The translations under genes were made by a program, and so were the position numbers. DNA of 64,000 nucleotides from Perkinsus olseni (Eukaryota; Perkinsozoa; Perkinsida). The DNA lies in NCBI GenBank assembly GCA_013115125.1, contig JABANN010000083.1:1-64000 (forward strand). Direction: 5' to 3'. The notes below the pieces were generated by a model that searched no databases, was not told the DNA's origin, and worked only from the letters and a program-made list of their open reading frames with translations. Below are positions 35,857 to 47,179 of the stretch, piece by piece (positions within the stretch are counted from its first letter, which is position 1; every line of letters starts with the position of its first letter).

Positions 35857-38800
35857 TCAGGGAAGGGAAGGGCCTACCACTGAAGCCAGCCAATGGGAGC
35901 TCTCTCGGGGCAGTATGCTTAGCATCTCCTTCAAGAAGGCCTCGAGGATCTCCGATGACTGCAGTGAATGGCTACTTAGGTTGAAATAGCAAACCTCTCC
36001 ATGCGTCGGAGCTGGGAACATGACCATCATTATCAGCGGAGCGTTGCAGTCGAAGAACCTACCAGCATTTTGCAACGGCATCAGCTTGATCGTCACGCCA
36101 GAGGGAAGGGAGTATGTGTCAATCACAGACAGGACGAGGGGGTACCTGAGAGCTCATGGCGGCCTTCAATCGAGAGATGGGAAACTCACAAAGGGAACTG
36201 GTTGAAGAACATGATGATTGTCCAGAGCACCAGTTGAAATAGCAGCACCTGAATGGTAGTCCAGCTGAGCTCAGAGGGATTCCTTCAGCTGCTGCCACTC
36301 ACGGATAACCAGAGAAGCATGAAGCAAACGTAGAAGACGAAGACAGTCGGCAGCAGGAAGACGAACAGAGCAAGGAAGACCGCCCCCAGTAGGAGCTGTT
36401 CCAAGTCAAACGGGTGTGCATCGACGCGCTCACGAAGGATGTTGTACTTCTTCCCTGAGGGGAGGAGTGGCCGAAGGAAGCTGACGATGGAGGGCTGCAC
36501 CTCGGAAAAGAAGGAAGAGGGTGTACAGGTTGGAGGTGTTGGTATTCCAAAGGCGAGTCACTCCCACATAGACGAAAAATATGTGGAAAAAGACCACCGA
36601 TAGCAGGTCTATGATAAACGCCAACTGAAGAGACAAAGATACTCGCGAGGCAGATGAGGTGGGGCACCGACCAGAACCGAGGCACCGCAGGCTCCCAGGC
36701 AGGCCAGCACCAACGGTACCACCACTTCGAAGTTGTAGCCCGCCCCAGCAGCGGCAGACTCTGAGGCTGCGTCGAGTTGATAATCCTGAATCGAACCGTC
36801 ATAGAGTCGACAAGAGCGTGTGGCCCTACGAGGCCTCCGCTGTCTTGATAGGCAAAACAATACTTGATAAGAAGATTCCAGTAGTTCACCACAGTGAGGG
36901 AGATGGTACCTGAGAGGAAGGCGGGTGGCGTACGAAGTGGTGAAGTTACGGTATCTTAGTTGACACAGTTGTTGCATCTACGCGATATTGTTTGATTGAC
37001 CGGAATTTCGTGGCGCGCGGTCGGGACTGCTTACCAACGAACTTGGCGAGGTTCTTATTCATCTGGAAACCAGCAGGGCTGCCCATGAGCCACTCCACTA
37101 TGGACTGCAAGACATGCTCATTAAGGTAAAAGTAGGCCCGCCGCAGGGGGAGGAGAAAGTAGGAGGGCGTCGACTGGATGAAGGCCGCTAGGGTCTGACA
37201 CAAAGGCAAATGGGCGTTTAATAAGTTGATTCTGAACCGCAGAATTTTTGGACCGCAATACCCATGCAAAATCGATTGCAGAATCGATTTGAAACATGAG
37301 AATTAGTCTACGGGAGAGAACATCCGACTCACCAGTCCGACTGCTATGTCCAGTCCTATTATGGATGCTGCATGGAAGAGACGAAGGCCCTGTACTGAAC
37401 CACCTGATGAGGGCGGCAGTGAGGGGGCTGAAGGCGCAGCATCAGGTCACCATTTTGGTCCGAGAGGGGACTCTCTCGCCACTCCCGCCACAAGGCCGGC
37501 AGCTGCAGCCCTTGGCTCAGTCGATAGGTTAACTGCGTGTAGAAGCAGGAGTAGTTATACCACCTGAAATACCGGAAAGGTGGAAGCAAGACAGCTCGGT
37601 CGGGGTGAAGGGGCGAAATCAACCGCAGACCAGCGAGGCGATCGTTCTCATTCCTCCAGCGAGATCCTCAGAGTAGACGTAGGACTACCGATGCCTCGAC
37701 TTAGGTGGCTGCTTGCGTGGCCCACTACGGCTCTGACCATCTCTGGTGAGCTCGTCGCCGCCCAGGAAAAGACAGCTGGTTAGGGAGAAGGCAAGGCACC
37801 AGCATCCGCACAGCCGGGCCGGGAATGACAGACGAAGAGGCCTCTCGTGGTCTCTTCCCTCGGGGTTCATCGATCCCCGATTGATGCGCTCGATAGCACT
37901 GCTAAGCTGCGTGACTGGAGTGTACTCAGGGATCGGGGACAGGGCGTGGCCTGAAGGACTCTTCTTAGGCGATCCGAAAGAGAAAGGGAGACTCACGGAT
38001 TCTGGAAGTCCGTTGCGATCCGCTTGTCCCAGTAGTCCATTCGGGTGCCCTCCTGACCACTGGCTGCATATCATCATCATCATCAGCATCAACGTTGTAG
38101 AGCCATCGGAATAAGTCCAGTCGGCGAGTTGAGTAGGTGTATCCCAAAGCGGGTGGTGAGTAGACCAGGATGTGGATCGAGCTGCGGTGCTCACAGGCTG
38201 ATGAACCTGACGATGATGATATTATTACACTCAGCAAGAACATAGGAAAATGAAGCCACTATGCCACTAGGCCGGCGTGAGAACGACGGTCGAAGTATCA
38301 GACGATAGTAGTGATATAGTCAGCAACGGAAAGAGGATAAAATATGGGAAAAGAAGTCCATCATGCCACGTGGCGTGAGAACGGTGGAGTTACCACATTA
38401 TGACACTTATTTAGTCTGCAATGACCAAAGTGCGTAAATGGAACAGCGATAGGGGACTGAGTGCTGCGGTTGTTGCTGCTGCCCGGGCAGCATAGTGGCC
38501 TCATTGTCGTCCTACTACGGGAGAGCTTACCCGTGAGGACCCGAGGCAGGGCCACACCCTCGCAGATTCCCAGCATCAGCAAGGGAGGCTCTTCTTCTCC
38601 TTCTGGGGCTTCACTCGCTTCTTCCTCTTCATCGGGCCTCCATCGACCCAGCAAATCCAAGGTCGAGGGTGGCGGTCCACAAGTTCGCTCCTGAACCTGA
38701 CGAGGGACTGCCAGGCCTGAGGCCAGGGGAAGGGCTTACCTTGCAAATGTAGATGGTATCAGCGTCTATCCGCTCGCCGCACAGGAAGCCGGGGAGGGCC

Positions 38801-38871
38801 AGCAGGTAGGAACTCGGGAAGTACACTTGAAGGGCCTCATTGTGGACCTCAGAGGGCGGGGCCGAGGTCAT
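35857..38871 (-). CDS. PIGQ: PIG-Q/GPI1, subunit of GPI N-acetylglucosaminyltransferase
   Basis: The ATG is at 38,871. Exon 1 (to 38,740) reads LQVYFPSSYLLALPGFLCGE, like the start of PIG-Q; exon 2 is 38,696-38,531. Further exons hold LSSAIERINRGS, VEWLMGSPAGFQMNKNLAKF (the family's WLMGxPAGxKLN segment), IDLLSVVFFHIFFVYVG, LYTLFLLFRG spliced by an intron of about 45 bp to KKYNILRERVDAHPFD, and GAVFLALFVFLLPTVFVFYV. The order FRGKKxNxLRxRVD then FLLPT is specific for PIG-Q. The protein sits in the ER membrane in the complex that makes GlcNAc-PI, the first step of GPI anchors. The middle junctions were not all resolved; the C-terminal exon ends at 35,857. Confidence 0.8.
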
Positions 38872-39216
38872 GAGGGGGAGGGAGGACGCGGCCGAGAGGG
38901 GCTGCTAGTATTACCCTCGAAACTAAGAGGGATGAGGTTGCACCACAATGCTCGCCCTACCGAGAATGTAATCTGAGCGAGAGGAGCCCCAACCCCGAGA
39001 AGTGGCCACGCGGAGAACAGGGGTTCTACGGGGATCTCGCCCTTGGTCCATACGCCGGCTATGACACCTGCCCTGCCGTACTGAGTGTTCCCCGCTGGGA
39101 GATTGTCCTTTCCGTCTAACGAGATTGGGAAGATTCCTGAAGCCCGTCGCCTTGGTGTTGCTAGAATGACAGGCCTCCCTTCCCCACAAACCCAAGGCTT
39201 CGTTCGTCACTGAATT

Positions 39217-40249
39217 TCACAGAGTATCGGTCAATGAGCCCTGAGAGGGTTGAAGGAGACATCGCCGCACCGTCTTCATTATGTAGGGTACGATAAAGAG
39301 AGTCCCTCCAAGGGCGAGGGTACGAGGCACCACGCCCGTCCACAGTCCACGCGGTGATGTCCTCCTGATGTCTGCTATGGCAGACTTGATGGCGACATCC
39401 TTAGCTTGCTGTCGAGCCGCGACGACACTTGGTGGATGAGACAGCGGCCCCGCCACAAATGCAGCCAAGTACGCGGACAGCACCTATCAGCGGGAAATTA
39501 AGGACATCCGTCAGTTCGAGCATGCAGGTTCCTTCCGACGCGAGCGGCCCGATGCAGCGTAGCTCTGGTCGCATCCAATCAGTCGCAGTCCCTCAGAATT
39601 CGACCGACTACCGCACTACCTCGACTCCGAGATGCTCAGCACCTCCGTTCAGACGCTCCTCCAGCCGCTCTGTTATCCAATCCCGAAGGAAGAACAGACA
39701 GCCCGAGCACGGCACCTCGCGGCACATCGTCATGACCATCCCTCTCGGTAGGAGTAGCGTCCGCAGCGACATCAGTCTGACCACGCCCAGTGGAGTCGTC
39801 TTCCAGACGTGAGCCTTAGTGATGCAGCCCTCGATCTGAGAGGCCACGCAGAGGCCCCCAACGGCCCCTATGTGGAAGATATCAACTCAACCACCGACGT
39901 CTGGTCCTCACCCGCCAAGCAAGCGGCCAGCGGCCCCTTCCCTAGGAAGGCCGTGAGGCGCTCTTGTAGAATCCAGGTTGGTGCGGTACTGCAAAGGAGA
40001 GCACCTACGTCATAATTTCTGACCACGATCGAGTGCCCCTTCGGTCTACCTCCGCCACAGTACAGTCCAAAACCGGATGCCAAACCCTTCCCTTGTGGTA
40101 CCGCACTGAGGCCGGCTCCCAAACGTTTCGCTACTACCTAGCATCAACCTAAGATACTCCTCTAATGACCAGCTTACCCAAGGAGGGTAGTTGAGGACTA
40201 TGTCCATCCCGGCGCCACAAGCCACTCCTACAGCCTCGGTAGTGCTCAT
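39217..40249 (-). CDS. Mitochondrial-carrier-family-like protein, 4 exons
   Basis: Exons are 40,249-40,178, 40,137-39,912, 39,867-39,620 and 39,483-39,217; introns are 40, 44 and 136 bp, phases 0, 1, 0. The product is 270 aa. Its start, VGVACGAGMDIVLNYPPW, joins VVAKRLGAGLSA. Later come GFGLYCGGG, LLPRGMVMTMCREVPCSG, FFLRDWI, GPLSHPPSVVAARQQA, and GLWTGVVPRTLALGGTLFIV. These match the threefold carrier layout (P..., then G-x-x-x-GLYxG, then R-x-x-P), but the canonical PxDxxKxR motifs are degenerate (YPPWVVAKR; SHPPSVVAAR). Such carriers move metabolites across the mitochondrial inner membrane. The substrate cannot be told, and the protein is slightly short. Confidence 0.7.
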
Positions 40250-41238
40250 CGAAGAGAGAGCAGCAGCAGCAGCATGACGGTAGAACTAACACCTGTTAAC
40301 TACCGACAGCGTTCCAACACCACCGCACGGGAGGCGGGGTAGTCCGCAGGTAAGCTCTTCATTGAAAGACCACGATGTCTCGACGGAACGCTGGTTATGA
40401 TTCGCGAGGTCATCGGGACTTACGGAGAACTTACGTTACTGGCAACACAACCACCCAGAGGCAACGGCGGCGGGAAACGGGCACTTGTTGTATCAGAGAG
40501 GAAACGGTGATGACCCACACAGCTGAGCACACCGCTGATTCGCGTCAATCACCCAACATGCTGTCTGAGCTGAGAGGTCGAGCATACCTCCATGTACTCT
40601 CCCGGAGGGCTCACCATCAAGCAACAGCCATACGGTAACCGACCTTAGATCATCACCAGCCGCTAGCTGAGTGCTAACCATGAGTAACGGAAGAGCTCAG
40701 CTTGATGAGCACAACTCCGTACGAAAAGGGTTTCGAAAACTCGTTAACACTTTTGGGTAAGAAGAGGTCAGTGCCGCGTGAGAGTTTGGAATCCAAATTT
40801 TTTCTGACTGAGGCCGCCGGTACGAGCGGGCCCTGCGTAAATCGAGAGTCGTCTGAGCCGGCCTCCTCCGGCCCTAACTTTCGTCAGGCGCCACGTAACT
40901 CCATGACGTTCGGTATGCCGATTGTGGAGGATGCTGGCCACGGTTGCAAGAAATCATGATCCGCAGGTGGCACTGACTACCTCGGGCTCAGCAGGAGGGC
41001 CCCCCACGGGGTTTCAAAACATCCTTCGACTCTGCGTGGCCCCGCTGTGAGAGTACAGCTACTATGACCACACCGACCTTGGATCACCACTGAAGTTTCT
41101 GTTTTCTCCCGAACCACCAGCAGTGCGAAGCTAAGGCATGAAATTACCACCCGCGGTATGAGTAATCATACTAACTGAAAACGTATCGCGCATGACGACT
41201 AGCGTATAAAACACCATCAGCACTACGCTTTTAAGCAC
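40250..41238. other. Intergenic, no gene supported
   Basis: A minus-strand frame with a real ATG at 40,681 (QLAAGDDLRSVTVWLLLDGE) is protein-like but short and isolated. Nothing else is recognisable. Confidence 0.4.
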
Positions 41239-41607
41239 ATGCCAAAACAATTCCTCCACGAGATCCTTGATGACTTTTCCACAGCGATGGCTCCCCCATC
41301 ACGCCTTTTCGTCCAGTGTGTTGATGCCGCGGAGGAAGGAGAGTTTCGGCGTAATACTGTTGGGAGGAGGGTGAGGGCGTCCCTGAAGAAGTGTTCCGAA
41401 CAACAGCCTTACTGCACACTGCTAATGAAGAAAGGACTAACCAGTCGGCACAGCGAGACCCTATGTATCATCATTATCAGCCCTATCACCGTAGAACCGC
41501 AGGCGATGAGGGGCGACACGGAGCAGGCGTATCGCCTGAGTAAAGCCAGGTCGCTTTCGGCGACAGCCTGCCGCACAGAGGGGGATACTCGGGGAACGCC
41601 CGGGTAA
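41239..41607 (+). CDS. Doubtful small protein
   Basis: A frame with a true ATG begins MPKQFLHEILDDFSTAM and continues with mixed-charge sequence for about 60 residues, then becomes low-quality. It has no family likeness, no splice support and no duplicated copy. Reported only because it is the best frame in the stretch. Confidence 0.2.
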   Translation: MPKQFLHEILDDFSTAMAPPSRLFVQCVDAAEEGEFRRNTVGRRVRASLKKCSEQQPYCTLLMKKGLTSRHSETLCIIIISPITVEPQAMRGDTEQAYRLSKARSLSATACRTEGDTRGTPG

Positions 41608-41809
41608 CTTCACTCTTGCTCCTTCGTCAATCCGTCGCGAGAAAAGAAGGGATGAGAAGCTCTAACATGGGAATCTCAACGGAACTCATAGGCGCAGAAT
41701 TCGTACGTTGAGGAACTACAAGAGTCTCCAAGAGTGCAAGATAGACGGACGAGCCTTTGCACGTATTTTTCATCTGTGTTGATTAAATCATCCATCTGCA
41801 CCATAGTAG

Positions 41810-44400
41810 CTGTACCCCCGTCATTGCATAGCCCATGCCCTTTGACCCCCTGTCCGGGCTCTTTTCTGTCATCGGTATGGCCAAGGCAGGGCTGCTCCCG
41901 CTGAAGCTTGCCTGTGCAGGAGGTGAGCCTCCCTACTCTGCATTCACGGCTGAGACCTCCAGTAAGGTGCTTCCTGTGGTACCCATGCAGTTCCCCTAGT
42001 GGGAGCTGCTACCCACCTTCTCGAGCCCTCTAGCCTAGCTGTCAAGGCGTCTGCTGTTATGGGTACGTCGTAGGCTCTCCCGTCGCTGAAGCGAGCGAAC
42101 GTACCTCAGGTAGCAAGGCAGGAGCCGCTACTGCCGCTGTGGCTCCTCAAGGGCAGTCGGTCATTGACTCTGGCCATGACCATGAATTCTGGTGGCAAGC
42201 CACCCACGAGGTCCCATAGGATGCTGTTCGGCTAGCGGCTTCCCACCATTCCTTTGTGCGTTCAGGGCAAAGGCCTCACCCCTGAGCAGTGGCAGCACCC
42301 TGAAGCGATGGGTATCACCGCAGAAGATGGTGAGACCATCGCCGGGAAGACAGAGGCCGTTTACTGTTTTTGAATCAGTACCGGTTAGCGCCGTGCCGAA
42401 TCCTTACGCCATGACGACTAAGCCGACGGGAAGCTTGTGGGGTCCTTGGCACTCGGGCAGCCCCCCGACGGGACAACAGGGACTCAACGTTAACACCGAC
42501 ATGAAGCACCTCATGCAGCAAGCCAATGAGGTTGACTCTGGCTCCTCACAAGTCTAAAGATACGCCTCTCAGTTGAAAGCGGACCTGATGAAGCACCCCG
42601 CCCTAGCCAACCCTATGAAGATGTACCAAGATATGGCCGCTGAACTGAAAGCCCATGTAGCGCGTCTCGTCCCATCTCCCTTCCATCAGTCACTGCTTGT
42701 AGTACCCCGAGTTCGGCACCTTCATCACCAAGGAGAGCTCCTTCCTCAACTCACCAGGTGGGCATCAGCGCACTCTGGCGAAGGCATCGGGCCCCCTTGT
42801 CTTGGCAGCCGCCTCGCTGTTTCTCACTTACAACGGTGGGGCCCCAACGGACTTCATCGGCACCGTCCCGGCTGATGGTGGTGGGAGTATCTCTTCTGTG
42901 CTGCGCAGTAGGACGAGTACTGCTGGTTCCTTTTAGACGAGGGTGCTCCTGTAGATACTGCTGGCGCGATAAGCGGCTTCTGCCGCGACTACGCTCGGTC
43001 ATGGGTGGCCATGCCAACAGTGGTGACCGAGATCATAGTGTGATGATCATTCACCGACAATAACTCGGTTATCTTCATCAACCCTTAATGACTACATCAC
43101 AGCGACTCAGGATTTCTATCCACCGTTATTATCGTGTTCAAGTCGGCATACCACTCCTTCCACAATTCTCGGGCCCGGGTCCATCCTGTTTCTTTCGGTT
43201 CAGTGACCGGCCTGTGAGTTAGAGCCCATCAGACTCGACAATGCCCGTGGAGCCCGTGACCGGCTCTGCCCTAGCTGTCAAAGCGATGTGCATGCTGCCC
43301 CTCAAGGCAGCGGCCGTCGGTGCTGGATGTAGCCGCGCTACTACCATCGGCCAAGGATTCGCCACTCATGTTCAGCCCACACAGCCGCTGCTGCTGTCGT
43401 TGCTGCTGCGCCCAGTCCGGAGGTCACAAGCTTCGGTGCTACAGGCCCTCCTGAGATAACTATCACCCAGCCTACGGTCACAATGGACCCTACAGGACCA
43501 CCGATGCGTAACCAACACGTGCCGGCTAGTGACAGCCTACACGCCAGCCTCCTTCAGTCATTGTCGACATACCAGCCCCGCCGGAGCTCACCATCCCTCC
43601 TGAGGTCCTAGCTAACGTTGAGAATATCGTCAACGCCATCAGGGTGGGTCTCATGCCACAGTGCTTTGCCGTCGCTGAATACTGCTGCGCAGCTACCCGA
43701 GCCTACCGCTTTCACAGCAACACCGGGGACCTACCGTGAATTCCCGGGGCCCTTCGACGTTCGTGGTAAGTTGGATCGCAGTTGACGGGTGTCGACTTCG
43801 TGCCTTTCAGCCGTGCATCAGACACCTCAAGTAGGAGAGAGGGAAGCAAGGACCCTATCTGACTTGGGTATGCAAGACCTTGTGGACAGGGCAAACGCGG
43901 TACCTCAGGCCCTGCCGTCCGTTGGTAGCCACCGCCATGGTCTCTTCAGCTGAATAAGCAGCTCTTCGAGCACCCCACGATGGGCCTGCCCTCACAGCTT
44001 TACCAAGATGCTTACAACGACATAGTCCGCAGGGTAGGGCCTGTTGGCCTACTCCTCGTAGCAGATTGGTGATGGTGTGTAGATGGACGCGTTCAGAGGC
44101 TACGATGCTTCCCCACAGATCGGGGCCGCTATCATGGAGAACATCGTCCATCCACCAGAGCTCACCCGTAAGCAGACCCGCCACCATCAGTGTTTTCATT
44201 TCTGTCTGCTTCAGCGGTGGCGCCCTCTGCTATCAATGGTATGCTGGTCCCAGTCTTCGAAGCCATCCGCGCCACTTGCGGTGACTGCTGCCGTCGGTCT
44301 GTACCTCAGAGGAGCTCATCTTCCAGCAGCTTCCTCGACGTTGAAGGTGTGCCCGATTCGGCATGGTCTCAGCGGTGATGGTATTCCATTCAGATAGAAG
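41810..44400 (+). pseudogene. Two decayed tandem copies of an unknown gene
   Basis: Two blocks, about 41,810-42,900 and 43,240-44,400, carry the same words in the same order. CTAGCTGTCAARGCG occurs at about 42,034 and 43,272. A helix-like coding segment, LKADLMKHPALANPMKMYQD (about 42,573), matches KQLFEHPTMGLPSQLYQDAY (about 43,960), and both are followed by an R-VGP-type stretch. Frames are broken many times by stops and shifts. Composition is Ala/Pro/Val-rich. The parent family is unknown; a gag-like or surface-protein gene are both possible. Confidence 0.4.
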
Positions 44401-46096
44401 TCCCCTGAGGAGAGTTCTGATGGATACGTACACGGCATACGCCGATGCCTGGATCGGCATGTCTTCGGCTTTGCACGAGATTATGGCCTAATTGCCTTCT
44501 GTTTACATCACCAATACTCCCTATCAGATTCCTTAATGTGATTTCATTTTCGCCGGTCTGCATCGTGTTTCGAGTAGCTGTGTGAGAGTGATCTCATCAT
44601 CGTCAGGACGAGCTGAGGAACTCGAGCGCTGAGGTGCCGCGTCGTGGAGAGAGTGCGAGTAGCATGGCTTCTTATGTAGTCAAGAAAGCTGTGCCTGAAG
44701 GGTTCAGTCAACTTAGCACTTCCGCGATGACGGATACAGTTGCCAGGATACTCCAGTTCAGATACTGTCAACCCAAGACTACACCTCTTACTTGAATCAC
44801 GATCAAGTTGCAGTGGGTACTTATTAGGTTATTCATTTATTAGTTGGGATATTTACAACTTTCGGTGGGTCTAGAGGATTGAAAGTTTTGGTAAGGAGCT
44901 GTGAGGAAGGCAGGCGATAGGGCCGTGACAAGGAGGCGCGAGAGGGCCATCGCTAGGGCTTCAAAGCTGTGTGCAGAAGTTTCCCGCAGTATGCAAGGTT
45001 GCCAGTTCACTGACCACTTGCGCTAGTGTGCTTCTGTGAGAGTATAGGTAGGTATCGCTCCAGGTAGGTATGGATGGCGACTTGGAACCGAACCGATGGC
45101 ACTACAGTCGACCAGCAATGATGGCAAATACATCTCGGGATGAACGGGCGTGAGCACGCAGTGGTCACAACTAGAAATTTACGTTCGGCAATTAACAAAA
45201 CCAGTTTTCTAGATGAGATCTGATGAGAGCTGCTCTGTGGAATTCATAACGTTCGAAAGTTCTAAAGACCTTCAATTCACTGAGCCCAATTGCGTTGCCA
45301 TATTCACTTGAAATTTGAAGTTCAAATGCTCAAGACCAGCCGAGGACAATTTCTTCTGACTCAGAGACTGACTCTGACTCTCTTCAGGACAATATATGGC
45401 TATCTGTTGGGGGAGTTGTAGGAGCACTAACGATAGTAGGACCAGACCGCGATTGACGAACACGATAGGCCGGAAAGAGCCAATATATGAAAAGGGGCAA
45501 CTACGAGAATAGCTAACTCGTAAAGATCGATCAACTTCATATGTGTACGCATATACATTGGCGCGCCGAACCTAGACGGCTCTACTAACAACTCTAACAC
45601 TATCCCCTTCTACGTTTGCAGGGTCAATACGTACGGACCGTCTCGATCGCAACTGACTCGTTAGTGTGCGTACCGGGTTGTCAGTGACTCGGATGACACG
45701 ATCAAGCCTGAATAATTAGATAAATTGCGAATCTCGATGGTACGTAAACGACTTTATCCGAGAAGGTTTACCGAGTGCAGTCCGCAACGAAACGGGGCTT
45801 CAGCCCTCCAAACCATCGTGCCATTGTCCCGCGCAATGAAATCCCTTCTGAGGCCTCGTGCTGAATATTCTACTATAATGAAAAAGAAGAGGGCTCGCTG
45901 TCGAGAGTAGAGAGAGCATTTAACGAAGGAAGGCTCAACGACCGTCATGCCTACCGAATGCCTCATCGAGGTGCATGAATAAGTTGCAAGAATTGGATAA
46001 GAGTGATGAAGGACACTTCATCTTTGATCGTTATCAGAGAGTACAACGGCGACGAAATTATGCGCAGCCGCAAGCCTCGACCCATGCAAGATGTTA
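44401..46096. other. Intergenic, no gene supported
   Basis: Short frames only. No splice-consistent exons or repeat families were recognised. Confidence 0.4.
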
Positions 46097-47123
46097 TCAT
46101 TTCAAATCGGCGAAACCGATGCGGGAGTTCTCCCAGTCGTACAGGAAAAAATGGCCGGTGAGTGCGGGCAACCCCAGAATCCACTTGTCACTGAAAGTGA
46201 TGGCCAGGAGGCGAACGGCTTCGGTTTCCTTATATACATAGCTAGTTGCGGGTATCTCGAGAAGTGGCAACTCACCGCCGAACCCTTTCATCAGGACGGT
46301 TATTGGTGGTAAGTGTGCAGCGTCCGCGCAGGAGACCTTGAGCAGACCAGATTCCTCACTGAGGGTCACATTAGCTTGAAGCCGGTCAAGAACTGGGTTT
46401 GCAATGCTATGAGGCATCACGAGGGCGTTGGTACCGGTGTCAAAGGAGCCAGGCCCAGACACATCTTCTTCTATCCCCGATGAAGGCTTGGTGACCCGGG
46501 TTCGTAACCGCCATAGACTCCAGAGGGCCTCCATATTTACTCCTGTCTTCACCGCCAAGTATCAGCTCGCCCTTTGGGTCCTCGCCGGCGCTGAGGTACA
46601 CCGAGAATACACTGCTGTTGATAAGGCGCTTATCCTCGGGTTCAACCCGACGGGTTGTGCTCTCAGCTGCCCGATCAGCGGGACGTACCGGTTGAACGGA
46701 CTGGAGCCCTGTGGGTCACCTTGGCGCCAGGCCTAGAGAGGCGTAGGGAGCCCCCTTGGATTCATTGACCAATCCGAATACGATGCCATTAGCGAACACT
46801 TCACCATCCGGAGGGGCGCAGAAAACACCAACCTCAACTTTGTCGAAGATTTTGACGTCAGCCAGGGGTCCCGGAGTGCATTGTGGCGGTTGACATTTAT
46901 AGGACTTGAAGAGGAGCTCCTCGCAACGACCCGGGAAAATATCTTCTATCCATTCTTCCATTATGAAGAACGTATTCGGACTCTGCGTGAGCACCAAAGG
47001 ATACACGTTGTCCTGGTCGACCTCCAGATGAGCCACGAGTTGAACCGAGGTCGCGCTAGAACTCATTCGTCGCGAGAAATGGGGATTCTCACGAGCTTGT
47101 CGCTGCATGAACTGATGATTCAA
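46097..47123 (-). CDS. Pepsin-like (A1) aspartic protease relative lacking the first catalytic Asp
   Basis: The C-terminal lobe is clear: SFDTGTNALVMP (second catalytic DTG), SDKWILGLPALTGHFFLYDW and a final NSRIGFADLK. The N-terminal lobe runs LEVDQDNVYPLVLTQSPNTF with FFIM, cysteines around KSYKCQPPQC, and YASLGLAP. Where the family has DTGS there is LTQS, so the first catalytic Asp is missing. PLIGQLRAQ and SVFSVYLSAGEDPKGELILG are in different frames, separated by a 17-nt GT-AG stretch (46,651-46,635) that is nearly a perfect palindrome. A second shift before the DTG fits a 31-nt intron. It is either a pseudoprotease with very short introns or a decaying gene. A signal peptide was not found. 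Confidence 0.65.
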
Positions 47124-47179
47124 TGAACCAAATTGATTCAGTGTTGCCTCTCATTCAGGGGGTCTTGGCTGAATAGCTA

